From Leisingera caerulea DSM 24564 (GTDB taxonomy: Bacteria > Pseudomonadota > Alphaproteobacteria > Rhodobacterales > Rhodobacteraceae), in the NCBI RefSeq assembly GCF_000473325.1, contig NZ_KI421513.1, forward strand, positions 1,745,217 to 1,809,216: a stretch of 64,000 nt of DNA, given 5' to 3'. Positions within the stretch are counted from its first letter, which is position 1; the number at the start of each line of letters is the position of its first letter. A program made the position numbers and the translations under genes. Below the pieces are notes generated by a model that was not told where the DNA came from, did not search any database, and saw nothing but the letters and a program-made list of their open reading frames with translations. This document shows, piece after piece, positions 1 to 8,777 of the stretch.

Positions 1-2
1 CG

Positions 3-86
3 AATGGCAAGTTGAACTGGGCTGCAACAATCTGGAACGGCGGGGCGTTCGCGCCCCTGAACCGCGCCGGGTTTGCCGGAGGCTGA
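3..86 (+). CDS. C-terminal fragment of an unidentified CDS entering from the left edge
   Basis: Frame 3 is open from the first base to a TGA at 84-86 and would encode 27 residues (about NGKLNWAATIWN, then GGAFAPLNRAGFAGG). The Trp/Ala/Gly-rich composition looks more protein-like than the other two frames. It could be the tail of a gene that starts left of the window, but the fragment is too short to identify. Confidence 0.3.
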   Translation, partial: NGKLNWAATIWNGGAFAPLNRAGFAGG

Positions 87-204
87 TTTCAGCTAGTAAC
101 GCGGCTTGATGCCAAGATTGCCTAGGTCTCTGCTAGCGCAACTGCAGCGAAAGGCTCCTTCGGCGGGTCACGGCGCAGCATCCTATAAGCACGGCAAAGG
201 GCGC

Positions 205-470
205 TTGCGTAAATCCGGCGTGTGCACTTCAATGGACGGAAAGGGCGGGTTCCTCGACAGCAACTTCTTGAAACGTCGCTGGCGGAGCCTGAAATACGAG
301 CGCATCTACTTGCATGCTTGGGAAACTCGGTCGCAAGCGAAGCAAGGCGCCGACGAAAGGGGGGCTATACCCGCAAACGCCCGTATTCCGAATTTGGCGG
401 CGGACCGCCCGCCGTTCGCTATCGGCTGAGGCAATATGAAACCCAACCCGGGCAGCAGGAGCGGCGATGA
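205..470 (+). pseudogene. IS3-family transposase, C-terminal remnant
   Basis: Two overlapping frames together give the C-terminal end of an IS3-type OrfB integrase. The first (about 205-350) reads RLRKSGVCTSMDGKGGFLD, then WRSLKYE, then YLHAWET. The second (about 355-470) continues with RKRPYSEFGGGPPAVRYRL and then QPGQQ, which corresponds to the usual NRKRPHSALGGRPPAVVYW ending. The switch near 350-360 shows a frameshift, and only about 85 residues remain, so the element is dead. No intact terminal repeats are visible. An N-terminal piece of a similar transposase lies at 9786-9907 on the same strand. Confidence 0.75.
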
Positions 471-508
471 ACTGCCGCCCGGTAGCTGGGCGACTTAGCT
501 GGGGCTGA

Positions 509-1012
509 TTACAACCCCAGTCGTGAACGGGCTTGCTTAACATTGGAATGAAACTTGTAGCCTTTTTTCATTCCAGAGTATTTCTTAATGCCAGAGTGCT
601 TGCCAGCCAGCGGCCACCACTGCGGATCATTTGGCCAGCTGCGCCAAACTGTTCCCCAGCGGTCGACAACGTGGGCAATACAAGTTTCTTCGCCAAGACT
701 CTTTCCTGCCCGGTTATCGCCGGGCCAGTACCAGGATAGCTGATGGCACACACGGCCTTGGGGGTCGATTTTCCATTCCCCGGCGCCCAGGCTGTCACTG
801 TTTTCGCCGCACCAGGCACGAGCTTGCTGGTTGGGTGAGTAATAGATGCCGCCATTGCACCCTTCGGCCCAAATATCAGTATTCCCAGCATAGATACTCG
901 CTATGAGTTGCGGGGGCGCGGGCTTGGCGCTGCGAGGTTTGGGGTCCGCGAGGACAAAAGTCGGGATGGTGCCCAAAAGAGCTGTGGCGACTAGTTTCGC
1001 AGCCAACTTCAT
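509..1012 (-). CDS. secreted DUF995-like protein
   Basis: A 167-residue protein with a Sec signal peptide (MKLAAKLVATALLGTIPTFVLA) and a mature domain rich in Trp, Cys and Gly. The order of short motifs (NGGIYYSP, then GAGEWKIDPQGRVC, then ETCIAHVVDRWGTVWRSW) resembles the DUF995 family common in Rhodobacteraceae, where a glycine/tryptophan core alternates with cysteines that probably pair in the periplasm. Function is unknown. The family call is from memory. It stands alone, between the IS remnant and the RTX gene. Confidence 0.6.
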   Translation of the reverse strand: MKLAAKLVATALLGTIPTFVLADPKPRSAKPAPPQLIASIYAGNTDIWAEGCNGGIYYSPNQQARAWCGENSDSLGAGEWKIDPQGRVCHQLSWYWPGDNRAGKSLGEETCIAHVVDRWGTVWRSWPNDPQWWPLAGKHSGIKKYSGMKKGYKFHSNVKQARSRLGL

Positions 1013-1151
1013 GTGAAACCTCCTACGGTTAACAGCGGGCGGTCATTTAAGGCCGCCTCGGAATATTGCGTGGTCTTGCCTGAACCCGCATGACTTGCTT
1101 CCCCAAAGGCGTTGCCTTTCAAGCCAAGGCCGCTGCCGGGAAATCGTATCT

Positions 1152-2063
1152 TCAGAACAGGAAATTCGATCCGTCGTCGAGCTGTTCAACGGTCGTGTTT
1201 TGCACGGTTACTGTGACATTTCCGAAGTAGACGAACACGTCCTCGCCTTGCTGGTCAAAATCCACTCCACTCATGCCGGACGCTCCGCTTTTCACATGAA
1301 TTTTGTCAATTCCGATTTCGAAGTCGGTAATAACGTCTGTGTGATCGTTCCGTCTGAACATGAAGACATCGGCGCCAGCCCCTCCGGTAAGCAGGTCATC
1401 GCTTTGCCCGCCAATCAGGGTGTCTTGCCCGCCGCCGCCCTGCAGGGTGTCGTTGCCGGACCCTCCAAACAGCTTGTCGCTTCCCTTGTTTCCGAACAGA
1501 GTGTCGTTTTCAGAACCGCCTGCAATCTTGTCGCGCCCGCCGCCGCCAATGAGTTCATCACTGCCGTCTTCGCCCCGCAACAGGTCCCGTCCGCGGCCGC
1601 CCAGCAGCCGGTCATCCCCTTCACTGCCTGTCAGTGTATCGTTGCCAGCTCCACCCCATGCGGTGTCGTTGCCAGTGCCGAGGCGGACAACATCATCTCC
1701 TGCCAGTGACCGGATTTCCAGACCGGTTCCTAGGTTCAAGGAAATGTCGTCATCTCCAGAGAAAAGGCTCTTCATGAGTTGCTTTCCACTCATGGCCTCA
1801 TACTCCGCATAGGGAAGTGCGAAGCCCGAAATGGAGGCAAGCGACGTGTCACCGTCGGAGTAAGACAGCGAATAGATCTCCCAGTCGCTTTCGAGTATGC
1901 TGGTGAAGTTACCCGTCAGCGTCAGAACAGAGCCATCCAGGGCAGTCATCTCGATCGAGAAGCTGTCGTATACAGTACTCGCGGGCTCATCGAATTTCTC
2001 GAAGGCCAGGAGTCTGATCAGAGTAGGCGCGCCATTTAAGCCGCCGATAAATGCGTTAGCCAT
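1152..2063 (-). CDS. RTX calcium-binding repeat protein
   Basis: A 303-residue protein with no N-terminal signal peptide. Residues about 115-250 carry a run of glycine/aspartate nonapeptides of the GGxGxD type (GGAGNDTL, GGRGRDLL, GGGGRDKI, GGSGNDTL, GGAGADVF) that form calcium-loaded beta-rolls. The repeats end in the usual DVITDFEIGIDKIHV segment and a hydrophobic C-terminus ending in NFLF, typical of type I secretion substrates. The first 110 residues are a jelly-roll-like domain that I cannot name. No ABC exporter, membrane-fusion protein or TolC gene is in the window, so secretion would need a system encoded elsewhere. Confidence 0.85.
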   Translation of the reverse strand: MANAFIGGLNGAPTLIRLLAFEKFDEPASTVYDSFSIEMTALDGSVLTLTGNFTSILESDWEIYSLSYSDGDTSLASISGFALPYAEYEAMSGKQLMKSLFSGDDDISLNLGTGLEIRSLAGDDVVRLGTGNDTAWGGAGNDTLTGSEGDDRLLGGRGRDLLRGEDGSDELIGGGGRDKIAGGSENDTLFGNKGSDKLFGGSGNDTLQGGGGQDTLIGGQSDDLLTGGAGADVFMFRRNDHTDVITDFEIGIDKIHVKSGASGMSGVDFDQQGEDVFVYFGNVTVTVQNTTVEQLDDGSNFLF

Positions 2064-2796
2064 GGCATGTGTCTTTCTGCTGTGTAAACTTCATCGTGGT
2101 TATACCGGTAGAACAGGCCTGGGAAAAAACAATGAATTTTCAATAAATCCGTCCTGAGCGCCGCATTTAAAATGATTTTTGAGGTTAAAGCGGCCTGAGG
2201 GCGGAAACTGTTTCCAAGTTCTGAACTGTGCTGTGTGCAGGTGGTCAGCCTGCGGCCAGAGAATCGCACCGCCTTGTGCCTGGCTGGAAATCTGCAGAGG
2301 CGCCGGCAGTTAGATTGCTATGCATCTTGACCGCAAATTGCGCCAGATTTCCTTGGCCGCCAGGTTCTTAAGCAGCCGTTTAGCAGTCGCGTTCATTTGA
2401 GCTTTCTGGTGCGCGGCTGCGCCCACAGCAAATCTTTGTTTCAAATTTGCTCAACAATTCCCCGCGTGGCGCGGGATTGTCAGCCCATTTGCGGCGCCAC
2501 CAAGTGAATTTCAGAGAAAATTTGAGGAAATTTTGACAAAAGCGGTTTCAGGCAGGAAGTTGTCTGCCATGTAGCCTGATCTGCTTGTCTTGTGCGGAAT
2601 CACTGTGGGGACGGTCTCCGCGCACAATAGACAGCAGTGTTGGCCTGCTTGGGGGTCGGGGGACCGTGGCTAACAGTAGTGATGTTTTCCGCTTTGCAGG
2701 TGTGTGCCTGCCAGCTCTCGAGATGCAGCGCGCCTGCATTCGGAGGGGGCTATATTGAAACGGTTTTCCTTTCATCAGGACAGGCTGGAGACCGTC
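2064..2796. other. 733-bp intergenic region between divergent RTX and polysaccharide genes
   Basis: I see no convincing gene here. It must hold the divergent promoters for the RTX gene and the polysaccharide operon. A GC-rich hairpin at 2455-2479 (CAAT, CCCGCG, loop TGG, CGCGGG, ATTG, with a two-base bulge) and an A/T-rich stretch at 2500-2550 are the only notable structures. Base composition is lower in G+C than in the flanking backbone, in keeping with acquired DNA. Confidence 0.5.
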
Positions 2797-5700
2797 ATGT
2801 CGTCACGCAAAGTGTTCGACGACCCAAAACGAGTCCGGGCCCGCCGGGTTAGGGCTATGGTGATCGCCTTCGTTACGGCGGTCCTGTGCTGGGCGATCCT
2901 TTTTCTTGACGGCTCGTTTTCGTTGCAGTCTGCGCTGCGAGAGCTGAATCCCTTTTATCGGGACAACCGCAGCCATGTTCATTCAGCCCTGGACAGCAAC
3001 GGCCAACACGACCTGACCCACTTGGCGTCTGCGTCAACGCTGCCTCAGGCAGGGTCCGACTGCGAAGCAGGGCGCAAACAGCCCGTGTTTTCGGCGATGG
3101 CGGACACAGGGGTTCCGCGGGTCTTCGGCCATGTGCCCGTATCGTCAGAAGGGGCGTTTTTGTCGCTGGAAGACAGTTGCGGCCAAATGGGCGTCGTTGT
3201 GCCGGAATGGATCAGCATCGTCGAGCAACAGGACCGCCTTGCAGTTTCGGTAATCAGCAAGGACACTCGGATTTCTGTTGAAGAGTACATGTCCGGCACC
3301 TCTGTGCGACCGCAACTCCTGCCGGCCGTTTTGCTAGGCGCGAACAGGACAGAAGAAGCTTTTCTGGAAAGTATCGCTGATGCTGCACAAGCGTCGGAGC
3401 TCGCTGAAGGTATGGCCACCGCTGTGGCAGCCTTGAACGCCCAAGGGGCGTGCCTGGATTTCACTGGAATGGCCCCTGAAGCGTTCCAGCGTCTCAGACC
3501 GCTGATGACGAGCTTTTCTGATACATTCCGCGCACGCGGGCTGACAGCCTGCACCATCCTTGCGGGCAGCCAGCCTGAGTGGAAAAACGCGGATCTGACC
3601 GATCTGTTTGACCAGATTATCCTGAAGCTCTTTCAGGAACCTTGGGCGGAATCCGTGCCGGGGCCGCTTGCACCGTACGGCTGGATTGAGGATGTGACAG
3701 CTGAGGCGGTCCAAGCCGTAGGTGCAAAAAAGTTGGTCGTCGCGATCGGGAATTTCGCCGTTGAATGGACCTCTGGTTCATCAAAGCCGGAGGTTCTTTC
3801 TTACTCGGAAGCGATGCAGAGACTGAGCACCGCCGGAGCGGAGCTCCGCTTCAGCGCAAAATCCTCAAACAGCTTCAGCCGCTACCGGGACGCACAGGGG
3901 CGGCAGCGCAAAATCTGGATGCTCGACGCCGCATCCGCGCACAACCAGCTGCTCCGCCTGAAAGAGCTTGGTATTGCCAATGTCGCTGTCTGGTCGCTTG
4001 GCCAGGAAGACCCCGGCATCTGGAAAGTCCTGCAGCATCAGAATGCTGCCAAGGATGTTCTTGCAGCTGAACTGACCGTTGCGGAGCTCAACAACTTTGT
4101 CGATTACAAGGGGCAGGGCGCCTTCATTCGAATAGACCAGCGCGCATCGGCTGGTGTCCGTCAGCTATCCTTTGACGCCGAAACCGGGCTGGTCACGAAC
4201 CAGACCTACAGCCGGTTGCCAAAGCCGTATTCGATTGAGCTTTACGGCAGGCCTGACCGGCGCAAGCTTGTGTTGACCTTCGATGACGGCCCGCACGAGA
4301 AGTTCACCAAGGAAATCCTGGACATCTTGCAGGAAGAACAGGTGCCCGGTTCCTTCTTCGTTGTTGGCACCAGTGTCATGAACTCTCCCGATCTGGTCGC
4401 CCGGATGATTGATGAAGGGCACGAGGTTGGCGCGCACAGCTTCTCCCATCCGAGAATGGACCAGATCTCCCAGACCCGTGTCGACCTGGAATTTGCGCTT
4501 TTGGACAAGATCCTGGCTGGATCAGCCGGCCGGAAAACCATGCTCTACCGCGAGCCGTTTCAGCGCCGCGGCGGACCGATCAGCGCCGAACGTGCAGCCT
4601 CGCTGGAGGCTGCCGAAGCCCGCGGGTACACTATTGCCGGTATGGAAATCGTCCCGAAAGACTGGGAAGGCTGGGACAGCGGACAGATTGCAAACTATGT
4701 GATCAGCGAGGTGGAGCAGGGGAGCGGCAACGTCATTCTTTTGCACGATGGCGGACAGGACCGCGCGGCGACTGTGGAAGCCGTCCGCCCGATTATCCGG
4801 TCACTGCGGGCAAAAGGCTATGAGTTCACGACGCTCGCGGATCTTCTGGGCACCAACCGCGCGGCCCTGATGCCTGTTGCCGAAGGCGGCTCTCCGGTTT
4901 TTGACCGGGTTTCGTTCTCCATGGTCTGGATGGCGCAACAGGCGGTCGTGGTTGTTTTCTGGGTGGTGCTTGCAATTGGCCTTCTCCGCTCGGCCGGCAT
5001 TCTGATCCTGGCGCTTTTGAACCGCCGCGAACGGTTTACGCCCTTGCAGAGGCAGCCGAAGGTCGCCGTGGTGATCCCTGCCCACAACGAAGCAAAGGTG
5101 ATTGCCCAAAGCGTCGAAAGCGTCCGTTCGAGCGGTTACAAAAACCTGGAAATCATCGTTGTGGACGATGGCTCGACCGATGACACGCTGATCGAGGTCC
5201 TGAAGTTCGGCCACAAAAGCGAGGTGCGCCTCATCTCGCAGCCGAACCAGGGCAAATGGAGCGCGCTGAACAGAGCCATCCAAAGCACCGACGCAGAATT
5301 TGCTGTTTGTATCGATGCGGACACGCAAGTCTGCAAAAACGCGATCACGCATCTCGTCAGGCATTTTGCAGACCCGAAAACCGGCGCCGTGGCAGGCAAA
5401 ATCATCGCAGGTAACCGCGTGAACCTGCTGACCCGCCTGCAAGCGTTTGAGTATGCGACCTCCCAGAATGTCGAGAGGAAGGCATTCGACCTGATCAACG
5501 GCATCCTGGTGGTTCCCGGGGCCATTGGCGCGTGGCGGATTGATGCTTTGAAAAAGGCGGGGTTGTTCAGTGAGGAAACCCTGACTGAGGACACCGACCT
5601 CACAATTCAGGTGAACCGGGCGGGCTACAATGTCGTCTTTGAGCCTAAGGCCAAGGCATACACCGAAGTGCCGGAGAAAGTGGGCCAGCTCCTGAAGCAA

Positions 5701-6177
5701 CGGCTCCGCTGGTCGCTGGGCATGTTCCAAAGCGCCTGGAAGCATAAACGGGCGATCATCGAGGGGCGGTCTATCGGCCTGGTGTCCATTTCGGACATGT
5801 TCGTGTTCGGCTATGTTTTCCCGCTGCTGGCCCCCATCGCAGACCTGTTCGTGATCGTTATGCTGTACCACCTTATGGCAGGCGGCTGGACAGGCGATAT
5901 CGGCAGCACGCAGCAAGTGCAAACGGCGCAATACCTTTGGGCCTTCTTGGCGCTGCCGGCCTTGGAACTGCTGATTGCCGCTATTGCGATCACCTCTGAT
6001 GAAGACGAAAGCAACTGGTCCTTGCTGCTGTTCCCGCTGCAGCGGCTGGCTTACCGCCCGCTCCTGTATTTTTCGGTCATCCGCTCGATCCTGCGTGCCG
6101 TAACCGGGCGTTTAGCCAACTGGGGTACCGTCAAACGTCACGGGCGTGATTACGGTTTGGTGGCTGGCAACACATGA
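2797..6177 (+). CDS. GH18-like / NodB deacetylase / GT2 glycosyltransferase fusion, membrane-bound
   Basis: A 1,126-residue protein that probably makes and modifies a beta-linked polysaccharide. An N-terminal transmembrane helix (about 19-42) is followed by a GH18-like barrel (about 100-460). Next is a NodB polysaccharide deacetylase (about 485-700) with the TFDDGP metal/catalytic motif (Asp496-Asp497) and His547/His551 of HSFSH. After a further membrane helix (about 706-735) comes a processive GT2 domain (about 750-1000) with Asp790-Asp791, the Asp840-x-Asp842 motif, the TED base (Glu931-Asp932) and QRLRW at 968-972. C-terminal membrane helices end the protein. I chose the ATG at 2797 (GGAG six bases upstream, just before the first helix); a TTG at 2755 with a purine-rich leader is an alternative. 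It overlaps the next gene by 4 bp. Confidence 0.88.
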   Translation: MSSRKVFDDPKRVRARRVRAMVIAFVTAVLCWAILFLDGSFSLQSALRELNPFYRDNRSHVHSALDSNGQHDLTHLASASTLPQAGSDCEAGRKQPVFSAMADTGVPRVFGHVPVSSEGAFLSLEDSCGQMGVVVPEWISIVEQQDRLAVSVISKDTRISVEEYMSGTSVRPQLLPAVLLGANRTEEAFLESIADAAQASELAEGMATAVAALNAQGACLDFTGMAPEAFQRLRPLMTSFSDTFRARGLTACTILAGSQPEWKNADLTDLFDQIILKLFQEPWAESVPGPLAPYGWIEDVTAEAVQAVGAKKLVVAIGNFAVEWTSGSSKPEVLSYSEAMQRLSTAGAELRFSAKSSNSFSRYRDAQGRQRKIWMLDAASAHNQLLRLKELGIANVAVWSLGQEDPGIWKVLQHQNAAKDVLAAELTVAELNNFVDYKGQGAFIRIDQRASAGVRQLSFDAETGLVTNQTYSRLPKPYSIELYGRPDRRKLVLTFDDGPHEKFTKEILDILQEEQVPGSFFVVGTSVMNSPDLVARMIDEGHEVGAHSFSHPRMDQISQTRVDLEFALLDKILAGSAGRKTMLYREPFQRRGGPISAERAASLEAAEARGYTIAGMEIVPKDWEGWDSGQIANYVISEVEQGSGNVILLHDGGQDRAATVEAVRPIIRSLRAKGYEFTTLADLLGTNRAALMPVAEGGSPVFDRVSFSMVWMAQQAVVVVFWVVLAIGLLRSAGILILALLNRRERFTPLQRQPKVAVVIPAHNEAKVIAQSVESVRSSGYKNLEIIVVDDGSTDDTLIEVLKFGHKSEVRLISQPNQGKWSALNRAIQSTDAEFAVCIDADTQVCKNAITHLVRHFADPKTGAVAGKIIAGNRVNLLTRLQAFEYATSQNVERKAFDLINGILVVPGAIGAWRIDALKKAGLFSEETLTEDTDLTIQVNRAGYNVVFEPKAKAYTEVPEKVGQLLKQRLRWSLGMFQSAWKHKRAIIEGRSIGLVSISDMFVFGYVFPLLAPIADLFVIVMLYHLMAGGWTGDIGSTQQVQTAQYLWAFLALPALELLIAAIAITSDEDESNWSLLLFPLQRLAYRPLLYFSVIRSILRAVTGRLANWGTVKRHGRDYGLVAGNT

Positions 6178-8723
6178 GACGCAGATCATTTCTGAAGTCG
6201 GCGGCGGCCAGTTTGGCCCTGTTACCGGAGAAGGGAGCCGCTTCCTCGCTGTGGAAGCTTCCGGCGCAAGCCTATCCGGTTGTTACGGACATCGGCGAGG
6301 ACGTCTCGATCCCGCATCTCATTGCGGTAATAGATGCCTTCCTCGACCGGAACATTCCGCTTGCCTGCGTGGTCAATCCTTTTGACAAGCAGGGCCGGGC
6401 CTATACTGCGAAAAGCAAGCTGGCACAGGTGCTGAACGGGTATATGCTCGGCAGCAACGGTTTGGATGTTGTGCCCTACGTTCCGGATCTGGCGTCGCTT
6501 TCCGAGCATTTTCAGGCCCGGGCCGCCCATGAGGCTCTCTCTGCCATGAAAATCATGATGCGGCCGGCGGCGTCTGCCCGAAACTCTGCCCACCTTATGC
6601 AGACAATCGCATGTGCGGATCAGGATGCCCCTGCTGCTCCCCGGGGGGTGCGTTCCGCTGGCATCCTCAATCTCCTGTCGGTTCCGGCGCAGTCGGCTCC
6701 TGTGCGCTCTGAGACTTGGGAAAACGGTGTCGTGCGGCTTTTTGGCGGCACGGTGCAGTCCCTGAGGGATTTCAATGGAGACGTGGAAGCTCCCGGTTAT
6801 TCCCCCAGCCAGAACATACTCTACCTATCGGCCCGGGACTTCTCCCAAATCGCTCTGAACCAGCTGGAAACAGCTGCGGAGCGTTTCGCCAGCGCGCTTT
6901 CGCACCGGGAGCTGGATGGGGATTTGTCTTTGTTGCCGGTGACAGACATCCAACTGCGCGACAGCTACGGGTTCAAGCGTGTGGTGTGCCTGCATGTACT
7001 GCAACCGCAGGAGAATGATCGCGATCAGTTGTCCGCGTACTCTGCCTTCACAAAGTTTTTGCAGTCGGCGGGCATTCCCCACTCCACCGGGGGCAAATCT
7101 GGCGTGCGGTCCGGCAGCGCTTTTTGGGTTCGAACCGAATTATCGCATGGAGACGCTGTAGCTGGCGCTGGGCGGCCTGGCATGTTCCCCATCTTTATCG
7201 AAGACCGCAGTGCCGTTAAAATCCGGACAGTCCGGCCGCTGGGACCGGGCATCGGTGTGGCCTTTTCTGCCGAAGACGCTGGAACTCAAGGGGTAGGGCG
7301 CGCTGGTTTCCTGCAGTTCCAGAGACGCGTTGTCAGCGGCAGCGGCGTGATGGAGGCTTTCCAATCCGCGACGGCCGGAACCGCAGATGCAGTGGTTTTC
7401 ATAAAGCCCGAGGCAATAGCATTCCCGCCGGAGCGGCGGGCACTGGAAGGCTTTCTGAAGGACATGCTGACTGACGAGGGGACGAAGTTTCTCCGTCTTG
7501 AGGAGTTCGCACGGACCGTTGCGCCTTCAGGGCCTTTGCCCTCCCGGTACCGAAAAACGGCTGCAACGGCGCCAGAGCTGATAAAGACACGGCAGCGCCT
7601 CGGGGATGCCGGGCGGGAAGAGCTTCTTGAAGATGCCCGCGTGGCTTGGCGGTATTTCGAGAAATTCACCGACCCCAAGACGGGGCTGTGCCCTGCGACC
7701 GTGGACTTCGCTCCGGGCGGGCGGCATCACGAGGCCGTCACGATGTGGGATGTCGGCAGCCACATCAACGGGCTTTTGGGCGCCATGCAAATCGGCTTGA
7801 TCAGCCAGGACGAATTCACGGCAGCAATTCGCAAGATCCTGCCCAATATTGCGGGCCGCACGTCGCAGGGCCGCCACTTGCCGCAAGGGTGGATACGAAC
7901 CGATCGCCGCAAGTGGGGCAACAAGAACTTTGACGGCTCCGATGCGGGCCGGCTGCTCGCCGCCTTGGACAACCTGCGCCGGCACAGCAATTTCGGCGAT
8001 CAGCTGGAGGAGCTTGTTGCCTCTTGGCATCTCCAGGAAGTGGTTATTAATGGCGAGATTCACTCGGTCACAAACGGCGAATTGAAGACCTCATACGTGT
8101 CACACAGCGCCCATTATTCGGCCTTGGCCTTCCGGCGGTGGGGGGTATCTGTAAAGTCCCCGTATGAGGTCTTTGCCAACCGGTCGGCGGCTGACGGGCA
8201 GATGGCGCTGCTTGAAGCTGCGGCCAGGATCGGGCCGATTGGCGCAGAGCCCCTGTTGCTTGAGGCTATGGAGTTGGGGATGTCCCAGGAGAGCGCCTAT
8301 CTGGCTGACGTGCTGTTTGGCGCGCAACTGGAGGATTTCCGCGAAACAGGCCGGCTCATCTGCGTCTCGGAAGGACCAATCGACAAGGCCCCCTGGTTTC
8401 TCTATCAGGGGCTGCAGCTGGATGCGCAGGAGCGCACTTGGGCGTTTGACACGGTCGGGCAGGAGCCCGAGTACAGAACGCCGGAGTTCCGCAAGGAAAA
8501 CCTGGTTGTCAGCAGCAAAGCAGCCTTTCTCTGGTCGGCCTATCAGCCGCATGACTACTCCGAAAAACTTGTCGGGTTCGCCAGAAGTGTTGCCAAAACC
8601 AAAAACGGGTTTGCGTCGAGCATCTACCTGAAAACCGGGCGGCCAACCGAGGCCTATTCCGATTTGAACACTAACGGTGTAATTCTGCAGGCAATTGCCC
8701 ATCGTCTTGCCGGTTCAGGCTGA
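6174..8723 (+). CDS. Tat-exported polysaccharide deacetylase-like / DUF3131 protein
   Basis: An 849-residue protein that starts inside the stop codon of the preceding gene (ATGA), so the two are translationally coupled. The N-terminus RRRSFLKSAAASLALLP is a good twin-arginine signal. The next 400 residues have the fold pattern of a NodB-like domain (DIGEDVSIPHLIAVIDAF, then VVPYVPDL) but without a clear catalytic Asp-Asp plus His-x3-His set, so it may be non-catalytic. The C-terminal third (about 480-840) resembles DUF3131: DPKTGLCPATVDF, then TMWDVGSHINGLLGAMQIGL, an (alpha/alpha)-barrel family often beside GT2/GH proteins. Most likely it is a periplasmic polysaccharide-modifying or -degrading partner of the fusion protein. 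Confidence 0.75.
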   Translation: MRRRSFLKSAAASLALLPEKGAASSLWKLPAQAYPVVTDIGEDVSIPHLIAVIDAFLDRNIPLACVVNPFDKQGRAYTAKSKLAQVLNGYMLGSNGLDVVPYVPDLASLSEHFQARAAHEALSAMKIMMRPAASARNSAHLMQTIACADQDAPAAPRGVRSAGILNLLSVPAQSAPVRSETWENGVVRLFGGTVQSLRDFNGDVEAPGYSPSQNILYLSARDFSQIALNQLETAAERFASALSHRELDGDLSLLPVTDIQLRDSYGFKRVVCLHVLQPQENDRDQLSAYSAFTKFLQSAGIPHSTGGKSGVRSGSAFWVRTELSHGDAVAGAGRPGMFPIFIEDRSAVKIRTVRPLGPGIGVAFSAEDAGTQGVGRAGFLQFQRRVVSGSGVMEAFQSATAGTADAVVFIKPEAIAFPPERRALEGFLKDMLTDEGTKFLRLEEFARTVAPSGPLPSRYRKTAATAPELIKTRQRLGDAGREELLEDARVAWRYFEKFTDPKTGLCPATVDFAPGGRHHEAVTMWDVGSHINGLLGAMQIGLISQDEFTAAIRKILPNIAGRTSQGRHLPQGWIRTDRRKWGNKNFDGSDAGRLLAALDNLRRHSNFGDQLEELVASWHLQEVVINGEIHSVTNGELKTSYVSHSAHYSALAFRRWGVSVKSPYEVFANRSAADGQMALLEAAARIGPIGAEPLLLEAMELGMSQESAYLADVLFGAQLEDFRETGRLICVSEGPIDKAPWFLYQGLQLDAQERTWAFDTVGQEPEYRTPEFRKENLVVSSKAAFLWSAYQPHDYSEKLVGFARSVAKTKNGFASSIYLKTGRPTEAYSDLNTNGVILQAIAHRLAGSG

Positions 8724-8754
8724 TTGGAATGAACAGGCAAGACGCGGAGTTGCA

Positions 8755-8774
8755 AAAGCCCGCACTGCGGCTTT
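8755..8774. terminator. possible terminator between convergent genes
   Basis: AAAGCC (8755-8760) and GGCTTT (8769-8774) form a short hairpin in the 54-bp gap between two convergent genes. The reverse strand has four T residues directly after the stem, so it fits best as the terminator of the leftward lipoprotein gene's neighbour or as a weak bidirectional terminator. Confidence 0.35.
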
Positions 8775-8777
8775 GCG

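Noticed and set aside
4801..5931. 376-codon minus-strand frame opposite the GT2 domain
   Set aside because: Shadow of the glycosyltransferase codons; no start signal or homology.
7120..7145. tRNA T-loop-like GGGTTCGAACC
   Set aside because: It lies inside the DUF3131 gene and has no matching acceptor or anticodon stems. No tRNA or rRNA was found anywhere in the window.
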